A DNA stretch of 64,000 nucleotides, from NCBI GenBank assembly GCA_963966185.1, contig CAWZYM010000362.1:287501-351500 (forward strand), given 5' to 3'. The notes under the pieces are model-generated. The model did not search any database, was not told the origin of the DNA, and saw nothing but the letters and a program-made list of their open reading frames with translations. A program made the position numbers and the translations under genes. Positions within the stretch are counted from its first letter, which is position 1, and each line of letters starts with the position of its first letter. Shown here piece after piece: positions 11,911-24,200 of the stretch. Source of the DNA: Rhabditoides inermis (Eukaryota > Nematoda > Chromadorea > Rhabditida > Rhabditidae).

Positions 11911-12260
11911 AGGGAGAGAGAGAGAGGAGGGGGGAGGGGAACACAGTGTTGTGACAGATTCAGAACGAGAGAGTACCTCGATCTTGCATCCCTTGAGACG
12001 AGTGCCCACCGGGGAGAGACGATTGCGCAGGCGGGACAGCTCTTCTCACTGGAAGGAATAGTAAGAAATGACATTGTGCTCGCGGTATAATACGTTATAC
12101 GTTCCAATCACACGAATTGTTTACAAGACAGTACTTGCGCTTCCACTATAAGTGTATCAGAAATGTCCCATTACCTTTATTGTACTCTAAATTTCAAATC
12201 TTTACTCTAAACTAAAGACTGCAAATTGTGTGAAACGCGTTTGTGAAACGTAATTAAGTA
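11375..12260. other. MSP downstream region with (GA)n
   Basis: No gene is supported. The region includes a (GA)n array at about 11,847-11,905. Bases about 11,790-12,260 are repeated at 18,515-18,955. Short reading frames on either side of the (GA)n are not conserved in frame between the three copies. Confidence 0.55.
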
Positions 12261-13745
12261 ATGATTAACAGTGAACGGAAAGCGCTACTGGAATATTAGA
12301 GAGGGCGCGCAGCGCCCTCTCTTTTGGCTTAGGATAGGGCTCGCGTCGGTAACGCTGACTCTCTGCCGAAAGCGTACTCTCTCGGCGTTTTCTGCGCGTG
12401 TTCTCCTACTAGCACTTTGAGTGTAGTTCGCCTCGCCGCCGCCAGCGTCTAATTCGCGCCGGGTTTGCGTTGTTTTGGGTTCCCGTTACTCTGGCTAGCT
12501 CTCTCACGCAACATTGTGCGTCACATCATAAAATGTGTCACATAATAGTTCTATGCGTACTAATTAACGACAGAGCTTGGGAATCAGAAAGAGAAGAAAT
12601 TTCTATGAAATTCAACAAAAGCACATAAATTATCTGTTAAAAAGTACTTGCGTAAAGATATTAAGTTTGTCTTGACCCAAGTCAACAAAAGCGCATGCAT
12701 AAAACGTTTACAAATACTAACACAAACCTGCGCATAACGGACAGTGAACACTAACAGATGAAATATAACAATACAAATGAATAACGTCATACGTCTAGAG
12801 AGAGAGAAGACGGAGAGAGAGGAGAGAGAGAGGGGGAAAGAGAGAGGCGCAGGTTTGTTTTAGTATTTGTAAACGTTTTATGCATGCGCTTTTGTTGAAT
12901 TGGGTCAAGACAAACTTAATATCTTTACGCAAGTACTTTTTAACAGATAATGTAGTATTGAAACAACAAAACGAATTGAGTAAATATCGCGCAAAGGAAG
13001 ATTTCAAAAATAACGTATTGCAAAACGTATTGAAACAACACAACTATTAGAGTAGAAATAGAAAAGCAAAAGTACGTATGCAATTATCGTTCAACACACT
13101 GAACGTTGTTCGATAGCGTTTTTCTCTTATACAAAGACGCGGCGGCAAACTCGCGCCGGGTTTTCATCACCACATGCATCACCAAAAACACTTTGCCCTG
13201 AATACGTTTCAAACAATTTTGTTAAAGGTAGTGTACCTGCACCCTCTGAATCTGGGTGTATGCGTAGATATAACATGTCATTGTTTACGATTCAATGAGT
13301 ATATTATGATAATGCAAATATACATTTACATCACTCACTGCCGGACGTAACATTGATCGAAATTAGAAACGATTGAACGACGTCATAATTTGAACCTAGT
13401 TTGAACTTCACACGGATACATCTAAGTAGTTTTGTGTCGAATGAAACATTGTGTCTTAGGACTTAGGATATATACGTTTATACGTACGTGATTGATAGAT
13501 TTCAATCAGACAAAGGGTTAGAGAAAAAAGATTCTTCATAATCTACTGTTAGTGACGTCATTGGTGGTTTAATATGCTTGCCCGTTTGTTTCATTTTCCA
13601 TGTAAGCGCACACCGCACTGTTATAAAAGGAGAGAGAGAGAGGGAGGAGAGAGAAAGAGAGAGAGGGAGAGAGAGAGCGCTGACTAGAAAAATAAACCAA
13701 GCGTGAAAAAGAACACCGGATAACTTAACATTCTCTGAATGTGAG
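12261..13745. mobile_element. 1.5-kb insertion, includes a foldback MITE
   Basis: The related segment at 18,515-19,075 runs straight from TAATGATT (matching 12,260) to CAGTCTG (matching 13,746). That defines 12,261-13,745 as an insertion in this copy, or a deletion in the other. It contains a GC hairpin at 12,298-12,325 and a foldback repeat with arms of about 150 bp at 12,630-12,745 and 12,845-12,950, whose outer ends read AAAGTACTTGCGTAAAG and complement. No coding capacity is seen. Confidence 0.65.
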
Positions 13746-13860
13746 ATAGAATCAGTCTGCCTTAGTCTTCCGAAAGTAGTTTTTATACGAGTTTTATAAG
13801 GTGGAATCTAACATGACTATCATGTCTATCACTTTCCGTTTTGAGGATCGAGCTGAGCAG
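13746..13860 (+). repeat. copied 5' fragment of the zinc-finger gene
   Basis: About 110 bp resemble 18,957-19,070, the DNA just before the start codon of the zinc-finger gene, up to GTTTTGAGGATCGAG. Then the two diverge. It is a partial copy, carried along with the duplicated block, and encodes nothing recognisable. Confidence 0.7.
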
Positions 13861-13990
13861 AGGAGTACGAGGATAGACTTCATTGGAGTGTGTTATGTGT
13901 TGGAATATCATTTTGTGAGACATTTGAGTATGATTTGTCAAATAAATATCGGTTGCGGCACTCGAAACATCCCCTCTCTCGCTCTCTCCC

Positions 13991-14281
13991 ACTTTGCCAC
14001 TAAACGTGTTTACGACGACGACGACGGTGTGTATCACGTAAGCCCCGCCCCCTGCACTCTACGCTCATTGGTCTCTCGGCCCCTTGCTCGTGAATTCTGA
14101 TTGGCCAAGCGCATGTCCTGCCCTTCGCCCACCCACTCTCGTATCGGCTCGCCGTCTGGTTCTCTTGTGAGCGCACGCTCTCTGCGCACGCTCTCTGCGC
14201 CTAGCAAGCGAGAGGGGGCTGGGCTGTGGCCGCGCCAATGACACCGTCGTCGTCGTCGTAAACACGTTTAGTGGCAAAGCG
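13991..14281. mobile_element. TIR element with (ACG)n-containing ends
   Basis: The ends are inverted copies of about 40 bp: CTTTGCCACTAAACGTG then TTACGACGACGACGACGG on the left, and their complement at 14,243-14,281. The interior (about 210 bp) is GC-rich and non-coding. I call it a short non-autonomous DNA transposon; target duplications were not clear. Confidence 0.7.
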
Positions 14282-14714
14282 GAAGAGATCGAGGGAGTGG
14301 TTGTTTTTGGTGCCGATTGTATTAGGATAGAAAAATGGGTTGTGGCTTGGAAAAGGCGCGCTGGGCGCGCCACAGATCATAACAAACGGGTGCGCTGCAT
14401 TGCACTACTCCTTACCCATTACACATTACGGCACTGTACTACATTACAACTGACGATGAGATGGCGACATGGATATCCAGGCATGAACGAGAAAGATGAG
14501 CGCGGCATTCGCCTTGTTTTCCGAGGAAATCGCCTTGATCACCTTGCAGCCGGCGCCATCGTAGTCGTCAGTAGATCGAAGTTAGAAACGACTGACCGAT
14601 ATGAGAAATGACTAACCGAGATAGAAATTAGAATGCCGTTGAGAAGAATGCCAGTGAGTAGTTATCGGCGGAACGCATCATTGCCCCTCTCTGCCCTCTC
14701 ACGATCGGTGGGCG

Positions 14715-17454
14715 ATGACGCTTGATCCGGACCCGTTCCGTCTCAAGCGATGGATAACGATCATCGCCTCCTGTGTCAACTTCATCTCCATGGGGTCAGT
14801 ACTCCTCTCTCCCTCTCTCCCTCTCTCCCTCTCTCCCTCTCTCCCTCTCTCCCTCTCTCCCTCTCTCCCTCTCTCCCTCTTGTCCTACCTCTCGTCCTAC
14901 CTCTCGTCCTACCTCTCGTCCTACCGCACATATTTTCCAGTGTTTGGATAGGAACAGTTTTCTCGTCGGATTCTCCTCACCCCTCTATCAATTCCCAGGT
15001 CATCAAAGGAGTGCATTGTGTGGTTACGGTCATCACAACTTTGCTCTATGATGTGAGTTTCAGTCTAATAACATGTCTGTTCACCCAAGTCCAATTAAAG
15101 GAACAGTGGCGTATTATTTTCGACCTTGTATCATTGGTTGACCCAGTGCAATGCAAAGTAAACCAGAAAAGAACGGTTCAAAGCTGTTACCGCGTTACCA
15201 CACCAATTGCGACAACCGTCCCCGTTACCACACGAAAATAGGCGTTCAAATGCGTGTTTTGGCGGGAAGCCTCATTGTCACGGGGCTGCTATCTACAGAT
15301 CGATATTGTGATCGCTTTCGCAAAGAAGTCACTTCTCGGAAAGGGCAGAGGTCTTTGCGAGTGATGACCCAATGAGCTGCGTGGCGCAGTGGAAAAGAGT
15401 TTGGGCTATCACTATCGCGGCCCGGGTTCGAATCCTGTTTGCAACTTTGCCTGAAACATACATGCACCGTGGTGCGTGATGATTTCGCGTGAGTTTGAAA
15501 ATTTCATTACCACACGGTTCTGATATACGCCCCTGTTCCTTTAAACCATTTCAATCACGTTGCATTTCAGCACTTTTTCCGCAAAGATTATGTTAAATGG
15601 AATATGTTTGCTAATCTGGTTGCAATTATATTGGCTTTGACTCTTGGAGGATGTATCATGACTGTGAGTTGCATCAATTTAGTTATGTCTTTGACACTAG
15701 AAATGTATCACCTCAAAACCCTCTCGACTCTATCGAATGTTTGAATACATTGATATTGTATGAGTGTGATGTTTCATAAATGTTTAATTTCAGTTCGACT
15801 TCGATTGTTGGTCAGTAGTATTCATCAGTGACATCATAGTTTTCAATCACTTTATCGATTGTCATAAATGTGTCGGCACGATACTTTTTCTCATTCAGGT
15901 AGCTTTTCAAATATATATATTAGTAACACATACATGAAATTACTGAAGACTTGTGTTTCAAAAAATAATTTTTAGCTGTCCCAAGTATCAGAAATCGGTG
16001 GCAATTTGTGCGTTTACTTTGATTTATATCGGTGTATTCGTAGTATGTTTGCTGCCAACTAAAGTGAGTGTAAATGCTAACATCAGTTCAAATATCTGTT
16101 GTTTCAAGTCATTCCGATTTGTCTTGGCGGGTTTGTCGCTGTTCAATCTGGCGATCAGCTTCCATGTGCCGAGCCTCAACACATTTCGTAGGTTGATGCT
16201 GACACCAGAAGTGACATTCACTCAGAAATCTTACGCGCCTGTAAGTGCTACAGTGTTTTTGCGATTCAAACTATTTTATGTTCAGGTAATTCCCTTTCAA
16301 ATTGGACTATTTTTTTCAAACAACCTCCAATGTATGGTACGTTTTATATGCAAATGTGTTATACTCAGAACTCATCTACAACTGTGAACGCGAGATTCAT
16401 ACAAATCAATGAATTGTACACTTGAAACAGGCCATATTTTTAATTGTTCAGACATTCGATCAGCTATTCAACATGTCTTCGATAGGGTGTCTGGATAGGA
16501 AACCTCGGTCAAAAAGAAACTTCGAGATAGCCAACAACGACTCTTCGACATGGTATTTTTTTTATCAAGATTTTGTATTTTATTCATCAAGTTGTTGCAG
16601 GATTTCATTTGACACGACTCAATGTATGAGTGAGTTTGTTAGCATGATTATTTCAAAACAAATCCACGCGGTCGTTCTGATGAAAGAAGAACTCGGCAAT
16701 TTCATTCTTCCAACTAACGCAGAACAATTAATCTATGAACACACAACGGTAAACCACAATATCACATAGGAACGCGACACATGTGTTCCAGTTCTCTTGT
16801 GTTCGGCATCTGGTCGACAATCCAAAGTACCGCTTCGAGCTCGCTTACAGTACTATTACGAAGTAAAAGTGCTATCGAAATACAGCACGCGTAACTCTGT
16901 CGATTCCAGGCGTGTGCGAGACGAATTCGACATCGTCCGCACCACGTTCTTTGTGTTCGATTGGGTCGATGCGGCTGTGACTTGGAATCTCATCAACATC
17001 AGTGGTGAGTGTGGCGAGTGTGTTTGGGTTTCTCACCCTCCGTGTTGGAAAGGACTGATCCGAGCGGTGATGGGGTTCTCTCGCGTGGCTGTCGGCTGCA
17101 GGGCCGGCGACAAGTCGCGACTTCTCCTCGCTGTGCGTGCCTGCATCGACGAGATGCAACTCAACGAGCGCCCCGAAATTATCACTCTGCAAAAGGTATG
17201 ATGGATGGACGTACTCTATTCGCTATGATCGTTGATTCCAGAGTCTGGGCGAGATAGCTCTTCTGCGCGCCCCCGACGAGATGATGCTCATCATACTGGT
17301 GATCGTGAAGATCCTGAGACAGGTGAAAGGACGAAAAAAAGCGGATGTGTTTGACGTCGTGTTTTCAGGACAACTGCACGGCACGTGGCGCGGCCGACTG
17401 CGCCATTCAAGCTCGGATTGATCAGTTTCGCGAATATCAAAACCTTTGCAACTG
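14715..17454 (+). CDS. multi-pass membrane protein (copy B, intact)
   Basis: I do not recognise the family. Well-supported exons are 14715-14794, 14941-15052, 15571-15663, 15794-15898, 15992-16063, one from 16087, and at the 3' end ~16784-16862, 16910-17004, 17053-17195, 17242-17322 and 17369-17454 (TGA), all with matching phases. Boundaries between about 16,130 and 16,760 are uncertain. Hydrophobic helices lie at residues ~12-30 ([20 protein letters not shown]), in exon 2 (HCVVTVITTLLY), exon 3 (FANLVAIILALTLGGCIM), exon 4 ([12 protein letters not shown]), exon 5 (ICAFTLIYIGVFVVCLL) and exon 6 (LLFQVIPICLGGFV). The remainder is a Cys-containing domain followed by one more hydrophobic stretch (MMLIILVIVKIL). 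Every lesion seen in copy A is absent here. Function unknown; a nematode-restricted receptor or tetraspan-like protein is possible. Confidence 0.65.
15098..15541. mobile_element. Tc1/mariner-type MITE with TA target duplication
   Basis: 444 bp with terminal inverted repeats AAGGAACAGTGGCGTAT (left) and AAGGAACAGGGGCGTAT (right end, complemented). TA stands on both sides. The paralogous intron in copy A (around 3,270) reads ...CCAACTAAACC... with a single TA, the empty site. The element lies in the intron between exons 2 and 3 of the membrane gene. It carries no transposase and contains a tRNA-like segment near its right end. Confidence 0.85.
15374..15450 (+). ncRNA. tRNA-like sequence (degenerate), inside MITE
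   Basis: An A-box-like TGGCGCAGTGG (15,381-15,391) and a B-box-like GGTTCGAATCC (15,425-15,435) are spaced as in a tRNA. The ends AGCTGC and GCAACT pair at five of six positions, and the T-stem pairs at four of five. The anticodon arm is not convincing, so this is more likely a tRNA-derived Pol III promoter remnant than a working tRNA gene. Confidence 0.4.
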
Positions 17455-18570
17455 ACACTTGAATGCTTTCTTTGACACTATTGATGTATTTCCTCGCCAC
17501 TCATAAATGTACTTATGATGCGACTTTTCCTTTTGCCCTGGGGCCTTGTGTTTTGGGGCTTTTCCGTGAATGTATGTGTGTTCTCAATTCTTTTTACTTA
17601 AAGAAACGTTAGATGCCAGGTGATACGTTTTGTGATTTGCGGTTGCTATATACATTAAACAAAATCTTTGAAAATCACTTTCAAGTGAAAGTAGTTGGCT
17701 TGTACTGATTGTCGTTTTACTGTAGATGACCCCACCCGTATTGATTGTTCTCAGGACTAGGTAGCCCGGTAGTTCGATTCCTTTCTGTTCTGGACGGTTG
17801 ATGTAGTTTCATGTCTGTGTTTTTTGAGATGACATCCTATGTGTGGGTGCCAATGGGCTCTGTCACAGTCGTCACTTTACTCACATGTAGTTGTTAAAAT
17901 CTGTTTGCATTTGCTCTACAGAACCTGGTCCGAGATAATCTTTTACATTCATCTTTTACTATATGACTTTCTCCTGCTCTCTTCTCCTCTCATTCTCCTT
18001 TCCTTCTCACTTTGTTTTCGATGATTTGTTTCACTTGGTTGAATCAGTCGCTTAGGACGCACCACCGCCCATGGGTTTTACAGGTATCATTTTTCGCGCG
18101 TATTTTCGTAAGAAGCATTTTGCTCATGCATTGTTGATATAAGATTCGTTTCAAATTCATGTTACCCGCTTTCAGAAGTAATATAGTTAATGTTGCTTGA
18201 AAAAATTATGGTGTCATATCTGATAATCACTAGACTTCTATTTGCATAGTAAGCTATTTGGTGATTTTGACGTGTCGTGTTGGGTATTCGCTGACGTGTC
18301 GTGTTGGGTATTATTGGTATTCGCATAATCACATTCAGCGTTTACAGACGGTTTTTCTTGTTTTCAAATCTTCGCTAAAGGTGTAGGTAGCAGTTGCTGA
18401 CGCGCGCGGGGTTTGCTCACAGACTGCTACATGTCTCATCTAGCAAGTGATGATATGATCTCTGCCTCCATAAATGACATTGACAGAACAGTCTGACAGT
18501 TACAGGGCAGACTGTTCCGTTCTCCCAGTCGTACGGATCGGATATGCTCTTTCCCTGGCACATGCCCTGC

Positions 18571-18614
<44 letters not shown>

Positions 18615-19074
18615 AGAGAGGGAGAGGAGGGGGGAGGGGAACCCAGTGTTGTGACAGATTGAGAACGTGAGAGTACCTCGATCTTGCATCCCTTGAGACG
18701 AGTGCCCACCGGGAGAGACGAATGCGCAGGCGGGACAGCCCTTCTCACTGGAATGAATAGTAAGAAATGACATTGTGATCGCGGTATAATACGTTCCAAT
18801 CACACGAATTGTTTACAAGACAGTACTTGCGCTTCCACTATAAGTGTATCAGAAATGTCCCATTACCTTAATTTTACTCTAAATTTTGAACCTTTACTTC
18901 AAACTAAAAACTGCAAATTGTGTGAAACGCGTTTGTGAAACGTAATTAAGTAATGATTCAGTCTGTATTAGTCTTCCGGAAGTAGTTTTATACGATAAAA
19001 GGTGGAATCTATCATGACTATCATGTCTATCACTTTGTGTCGCATCTCATTCCGTTTTGAGGATCGAGTTCGAC
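17455..19074. other. downstream DNA, then third partial copy of MSP flank
   Basis: To about 18,510 this matches 5,289-6,330. From 18,515 it switches to a copy of 11,790-12,260 joined to 13,746-13,860, including a (GA)n at 18,572-18,607. No gene is supported. The zinc-finger gene starts at its right edge. Confidence 0.6.
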
Positions 19075-19845
19075 ATGCGAGTGCTGCAGGAGTTGGTCGA
19101 TCTGGGTCTCGATGACGCCATCACCGACTGGACGTACTTCGAGCAGCTCGGCCTGGGAACGTCAGTTCAATTTGCTACTTATGTTGTTTTTCAATTCAGT
19201 AGGCAAAAATATCAGCGCCGCCTGTTTGTTTTGAGATAACGGTGAACCATGGAAGCAATGAATGTTATGAAAACACAATTAATTGCAGAGTTTTTTTAAA
19301 GAACTTATGCAAGACTGATCGATGGTTTGAATGCAATTTGAATAAAATTTGTACGTACACGTGTGATCAAATGTTTTTTTTAATTCCCGCGCTACTTTCG
19401 CACTGTGTGCTACTTGTTTCGCGTCATTTCTTGCTTGTGCGAGCATTCGTTCGCTGTCATCTCAAAGCCCTTTTAGTCAATGCGGCATGCGTGTCTTATT
19501 GCAAAGTGCAACATCACGACGCAAAAAAACACGACGAAACCATTGATATTGTACGCGTGTTTCTTTTTTCATGTTGCGTAACAAACACCGATTTTACTTC
19601 TTTTGTCGAAATAAGGACTACCTACTGACTGTTACGGCGCTATTCGAGAGTTAGGGAAATATAGAAAAATAGTTATGAATGGAATCCTGAGGGTGCACGC
19701 AGAAAAAAGAAAAAAAATGAAAGATACTTACTATTTATCATAAAGATATTGTTTTCGCAGGCAAAGGGACGCTGACACGTCGGTGGCGGTCGTTCTCAAG
19801 CCGTCCGACACAGACAGCGGACTGGCAGTGTGCAGGTGGACGATC

Positions 19846-19895
<50 letters not shown>

Positions 19896-21242
19896 TTGTT
19901 TAGTAAGAATGGTGACTCTTTCGACTCGGCAGATTCCCTCGACCCCCTGCTGGAACAAGTGAGTGATGAAGAGGGGGAACCGGTTGGAAACTGTGAATGA
20001 TGAATGTGTGTGCAGGTGATGGAGAAGCTGGCCGAGGTGGAGAAGCGGTGCGGCATCGGTGGCGTATCGACGCAGCAGCAGCGTAGCGCGCGTTCCGGCG
20101 GGCGGCGCAAGCGCAAGCGCACCCGCAGCCTCGCCGCTCAGCACCAAGCGTCGTCCGCTGCCTCGCAGGTGTGTCGGCTGTTGCTGGGTCTGGGTGACAC
20201 GAGTATGTCTCATTTGTATGTTTTCAACTTTTTTCCAGTTTTTTTTTCTCAATTTTCTCCAAGCGCAAAACAACCAACGATTAAAGAAACGTACCACTCT
20301 AAATTTCGTGTGTAAACTACGACTGCTACGTGAAAAAACGTAGAAAATACAATCACTTTTCATAAATAAACTATATGCTAAAAATGAAGATAAGTTGTAG
20401 AAAACGCTTCGCGAAGACGTGTACTTCGTAGTGAGAAATACCGAAGTGTTCCGTAGAACATTCCGTATGCACAACGCACACTATTTAATGCATTGTTACA
20501 TATGTCATTGTGTGTATATGCACATATGATTATCATTGATAGTCATATGAACATACATTTTTTTGGTTTCAGAAGTGTGTGTTGTCCATCTACGGCATAT
20601 TTCGGTATTTCTCACTACGAAATACAGAACTTCGCGAGGCTTTTTCTACACCTTATCTTCATTTTTAGCATATAGTTTATTGATGAAAAGTGATTGTATT
20701 TTCACGTTCTTTCACGTGGTAGTCGTAGTTTACACACGAAATTTAGAGTGGTACCTTCCTTCAACAGACGAAAAAAGTGGGAAACGGACAAAAGGGAATT
20801 GTTAGTTATGGATGCAACATAAGGCGTTTGGCCAGGTTTTCGTTTTCGATTTTCGTTCGGTCAATCATATAAAAAGTTCTTCAGCGTGAGGTGTTAGTGG
20901 GTATTCATGTAATGCACAAGTTTCGTATCGTCGAGTGTGAATCTACACAACCTAGGCGTCGCCGAACAATTCCGACGACGATGACGACGACGACGACGCT
21001 CCCACTCCTAAAAAGAAGTTCAAGTGCCACAGCTGCAACAAGGTATTGTTCCTGTGTGGGACATTGACAATGAGCTTTTTCGCTTGGGTGGTGTACGTTG
21101 TGTACTATGCGTTGCAGATGTACACGGACCGCGGTGCGCACACGTTCTTCCATCTCGAAGGCTCGCGCTACCCATGCCATCTGCACAAGTACCGCCGGCC
21201 GGCCGAGCCCTGCGAGATGGGCTTCTCGAGTGAGTGCTCCAC

Positions 21243-21289
<47 letters not shown>

Positions 21290-24200
21290 TGCCCTTTTCC
21301 CCGAGACACCAGTGTCCTTTCTCACTGTTTCTTCTGTATCTCGAAGCTTCTGATTGTCATTACTTGTAGGATGTAGAACAGCATAATCGATTAGAAGTCG
21401 CTGACGTGTTATAATTTGAAGAGAGAACAGTTCAAAAATTACATAATTAGATTTTGTATCTTTGATATGAGCGCGCCGGCCATAAATATAAATAAATATT
21501 TCATTAGTACTTCATTAGTACTTCATTAGTACTCGTTGAGTACTTAGCGAGTGCATCATAGAAAACATAACAGTGCTTACGGTAGGATAGTAAAAGTGGG
21601 AAAAAAACATTCGAAGAGTAGACAAAAATAGATAAAATAAAAATAAGCAAACTACAAATGTCGAATTTTAGACATAGGATGCAAATGGGGATTGCCTACT
21701 AAGTGGGATTTCACGTTACTGGTGTTCGCAGATTCAACAATATCAGATGGAAGTGAGTTCCATACTCCATAAACTCTCTGAAAGAACGCGCTGCTCCGCA
21801 GAAACGAGTCATATGACGGCAAAAGACGATATTCATGAGATGTGCGCGACCGAGTTGGGACTAGTGTAAAAAGACCAGAATAATTAAGAGAGGTTGCTTC
21901 AGTAATAACCTTGTGTATGTACGCTACGTCATTTATAAAGCGGCGTTGTTCAAGAGTTTGAAGGCCAAGAAGCTGGAGGCGTTGGGGATAGGTGAGCGAG
22001 AACAAGCCAGCGCGACGACATATTCGGTGCGTATAGTAATAATAATAATAAGTTTATTACCGTGTACATTTGGAGAAACAGTTCAATACAGCAAAATGAG
22101 CAATGGCATACGGTATGAGAGAGAAAAAAAAAGTGTAAAATGATACAGAAAGCATCGAAAGTTGACTACAGTCTACGAATCTTCGAAACTGGCAACAAAT
22201 GGGGATTACTTTCTAGGAAGGATTTCACAGTTTCATGTTTTGCAGACATTACTATGGAAGGGGGGAGTGAGTTCCAAAGCCTATAAATCCTGTTGAAAAA
22301 TGCACTGCTCTTAAGGGCTGTATCAAAACACGGAACCACGCGCCACCCATGAGAAGTGCGAGAACGAGTTGGTACAAAGTTGAAAAGACCATGATAGTCA
22401 AGGTATGTAGAGTTTGTGGTCACTTTATGCATGTATGCCACATCATTCAGAATGCGCCGTTGCTCTAATGTTTGTAAGCCGAGAAGTTGTAATCGTTGGG
22501 GATAGGTGAGTGAGAACAAACCAGCGCGGCGACATATTCGGCGCGTATAGTATCGCTGCACAGATTCTATCGCATTCACCGATCCCACATCCTGAGGGTT
22601 CCACAGCTCAGTGCAGTACTCCAATTTACATCGGAAATAGGTGGTGTAGGCAACAACCAAGACATGTAAATTTCTCGTTTGATAAACCCTCAGAAAATCA
22701 TTGATTGAGTTGAGCGTATTTTGAATGATGAGGTCATAGTGAGAGTCAAATACCAGAGAAGTGCTCATAGTTATGCCCAAATCCCGGACTGAGTTAGCAG
22801 GTGCGAGAGTGGTGCCGCCTGCTGTATACTCAAATCGGGGATTTCGGCGACCAATGTGCAAAATTTGTGTCTTTTCAGTGGAAATTTGTAATCCCCATTG
22901 ATGAGACCAATCAGTAATTGTGTCAATGGCACATTGAAACTTGGATTTGGCAGAAAGATCGTCTTTATCAAATGCGAAAGAAACTTTCAAATCATCTGCA
23001 TATAACTCACACGAAACATAATCAGGCAAATGCGCTATGATGTCATTGATATACACATTGAACAATATTGGGCCCAGGCACGACCCTTGCGGCACGCCGC
23101 AATTGACGAGTCTTGGTGCGGAAAGTTCCTCTCCAACCATCACCTGTTGGCAACGGTCGGACAGGAAGCTACGAATCCACCCCAATACATTTCCTCTTAC
23201 ACCGAGCGAATGCAACTTATTAAATAAAAGAGAATGGTTTATAGTGTCGAAAGCTTTCTTAAAATCGATGTATATGCAATCAATCACAAAACCGTTAGAA
23301 ACATGTTTCAACCAATGACTATAGCACTGAATGAGTTGAGCGCCTGTCGAACGATTCTTGCGAAAACCAAACTGCTTAGATGAGATAAGGTTATTTGATT
23401 CGAGGAATGAAGTCAATTGTTTAACAAAAATGCGTTCAAGGACTTTGGCAACACTGCTGGTAAGACTAATAGGGCGGTAATTGGAGATGTTATCACGAGA
23501 TCCCTTTTTGAACAATGGCTTGATATACGCCAGTCTCCAGATTCGGGGGACTGCGCAGACCGATGTGGACATTGAAAAAAGAATCGAAAGTGGGACACTA
23601 ATAGTATCTACCGTGTTCTTCAGAAAAGTGTGAGTGATGCCATCGGGACTGGTATTAGTTTTTGATGCTAATCGTTGAATGGTTTTATGTATTTCTGCAT
23701 ATGATATTTGAATGGATGTGAGTTGATGTGTGTGTTGCGGGAGCACGGCACCTGTCGGAGGGGCACCCTGAGGCGAGAATATCGCATCAAAATGCTCACC
23801 GAAAAGCTCCGCCTTCTCCCGTGACTCATGCACCAAAACACCATTTCGAGAGAGAGACGCGATGCCATCCGCGGGGAAGAGCCTAGCGCGCACATCTCGA
23901 AAGAGCGCCCGCTTGTTCCCTCCCGCGATCAGCCGCGCTTCCCTCTTACAATGCCATGAAAATAACGCTTTGCGTAATTTGCGCTGAGCTTTATCAGATT
24001 TTCTAGACTCGGGATGTAGGATCGAATATCGCAATGCTTGTTTTCTTAATTTCTCGACATGTTTTGGCGGGTTAGTTGCTCTACGCGGGGGAAGGAGAGG
24101 GATGAAGTTAGTAATAAGAAGTTTCATTCGCTCGGTAAAAAGAAGTGTAGCCTGTTCTAATGTCAAACCAATGAAATCATATGTCCAGTCAGTGCACGCA

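Larger units (their letters stand above)
10337..18514. repeat. segmental duplication, copy B (intact genes)
   Basis: Partner of 326-6,340. It is longer because of ~2.4 kb at 12,090-14,530 between the two genes and a 444-bp mariner-like insert at 15,098-15,541. The left limit lies at the second exon of the MSP gene; the right limit is at 18,514, where a third partial copy of the MSP downstream region begins. Confidence 0.85.

Noticed and set aside
16188..16208. A 21-nt intron (GTAGGT...ACCAG) in the membrane gene
   Set aside because: A donor at about 16,134 and the acceptor CGTAG near 16,191 give a normal-sized intron in phase, so the tiny intron is not required.
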